From: Pelotomaculum sp. | GTDB taxonomy: Bacteria > Bacillota > Desulfotomaculia > Desulfotomaculales > Pelotomaculaceae | DNA: 12,921 bases | Direction: 5' to 3' | Assembly: GCA_003489345.1 (NCBI GenBank) | Contig: DNIT01000162.1 | Location: 1-12,921 of the forward strand | Part shown: in pieces, positions 12,600 to 12,921 of the stretch | How the letters are laid out: each line of letters begins with the position of its first letter | Position numbering within the stretch: position 1 is the stretch's first letter | Made by a program: the position numbers and the translations under genes | The notes under the pieces: generated by a model | What the model saw: the letters and a program-made list of their open reading frames with translations, nothing else | What the model was told of the DNA's origin: nothing | Database searches by the model: none

Positions 12600-12921
12600 A
12601 TACCCCTCCACAATCCGGTAATATTTTTGGCGGCTTCCTCTATATCCGGGTTCCCCAGGATGGCCGAGATTACGGAAATCCCATTCACACCCGTCTTTCT
12701 CACTTCCTCGATATTGGTTATCCCTACTCCTCCGATAGCCACTACCGGTATCGACACGCTTTCCTTGATCGTTTTTAAGGTTCCGGGCCCTATTGGCAAA
12801 CCGGCGTCCGCTTTGCTTCCTGTTGCGTAAACCGGGCCGGCCCCCAGGTAATCCGCCCCATTTTTCTCACCAAACAGCGCCTGTTCAAGATTGGACACCG
12901 AATAACCGATGATCTTGTCGG
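12596..12921 (-). CDS. thiE: Thiamine-phosphate synthase ThiE, C-terminal part (cut by window edge)
   Basis: ThiE joins hydroxymethylpyrimidine pyrophosphate and thiazole phosphate to give thiamine monophosphate. The visible 108 residues are the C-terminal half of the TIM barrel: IIGYSVSNLEQA (the family's IIG.S..SLEEA), GADYLGAGPVYATGSKADA (DY...GP...T.TK), IPVVAIGGVGITNIEEV and GISVISAILGNPDIEEAA (the phosphate-binding GGI and VSAI strands). The frame stays open through the right edge, so the 5' end of the gene lies outside the window. An internal GTG near 12898 is not the true start. It overlaps the HAD phosphatase gene by ATGA and so heads, or belongs to, a thiamine operon with it. Confidence 0.93.
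   Translation of the reverse strand, partial: DKIIGYSVSNLEQALFGEKNGADYLGAGPVYATGSKADAGLPIGPGTLKTIKESVSIPVVAIGGVGITNIEEVRKTGVNGISVISAILGNPDIEEAAKNITGLWRGI

Overview
The window looks like chromosomal DNA of an anaerobic, spore-former-type Firmicute, most likely a Clostridia member near the Desulfotomaculum/Pelotomaculum group. This is inferred from gene content and style and has not been checked by any search. The supporting signs are a clostridial feoA-feoB-Cys-rich mini-protein iron operon, an S-layer-homology (SLH) surface protein, a cobalamin riboswitch with an intrinsic terminator in front of cobT, strong GGAGG-type ribosome binding sites, and several GTG and TTG starts.

Layout: (1) 1-805: a bidirectional terminator, then a minus-strand pair of a YvlD/holin-like four-helix membrane protein and TatA. 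(2) 806-1362: a non-coding stretch with one copy of a 27-bp dispersed repeat, a doubtful small ORF and an AT-rich palindrome just ahead of feoA. (3) 1363-3963: plus-strand ferrous-iron operon of feoA, feoB and a 46-residue FeoB-associated Cys-rich membrane protein overlapping feoB by ATGA. The unusually long feoA-feoB spacer holds a decayed duplication of the feoA 3' end and three TTAG-N6-CTAA sites that resemble DtxR/IdeR operator cores. (4) 4019-5505: two facing terminators, then minus-strand cobT with its own cobalamin riboswitch and terminator leader. (5) 5579-8227: a large secreted SLH-anchored phosphodiester glycosidase (NAGPA/DUF2233-like), minus strand. (6) 8228-9287: a second copy of the 27-bp repeat, stem-loops, a terminator, and a badly decayed ThDP-dependent enzyme (acetolactate-synthase-like superfamily) that appears only when several frames are stitched together. 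(7) 9288-10382: a divergent YchF-type P-loop NTPase, minus strand. (8) 10539-11957: a plus-strand calcineurin-like metallophosphoesterase with an N-terminal fibronectin-like domain. (9) 11979-12921: a minus-strand pair of thiE (cut by the window edge) and an MtnX-like HAD phosphatase, overlapping by ATGA.

Functional themes are ferrous iron uptake, cobalamin lower-ligand activation under B12 control, thiamine phosphate synthesis coupled to a phosphatase, and cell-surface glycan processing. I see no prophage, CRISPR array, intact transposase, tRNA or rRNA. The least ordinary parts are the feoA-feoB spacer, the cryptic ThDP-enzyme pseudogene, and the thiE-HAD phosphatase coupling.
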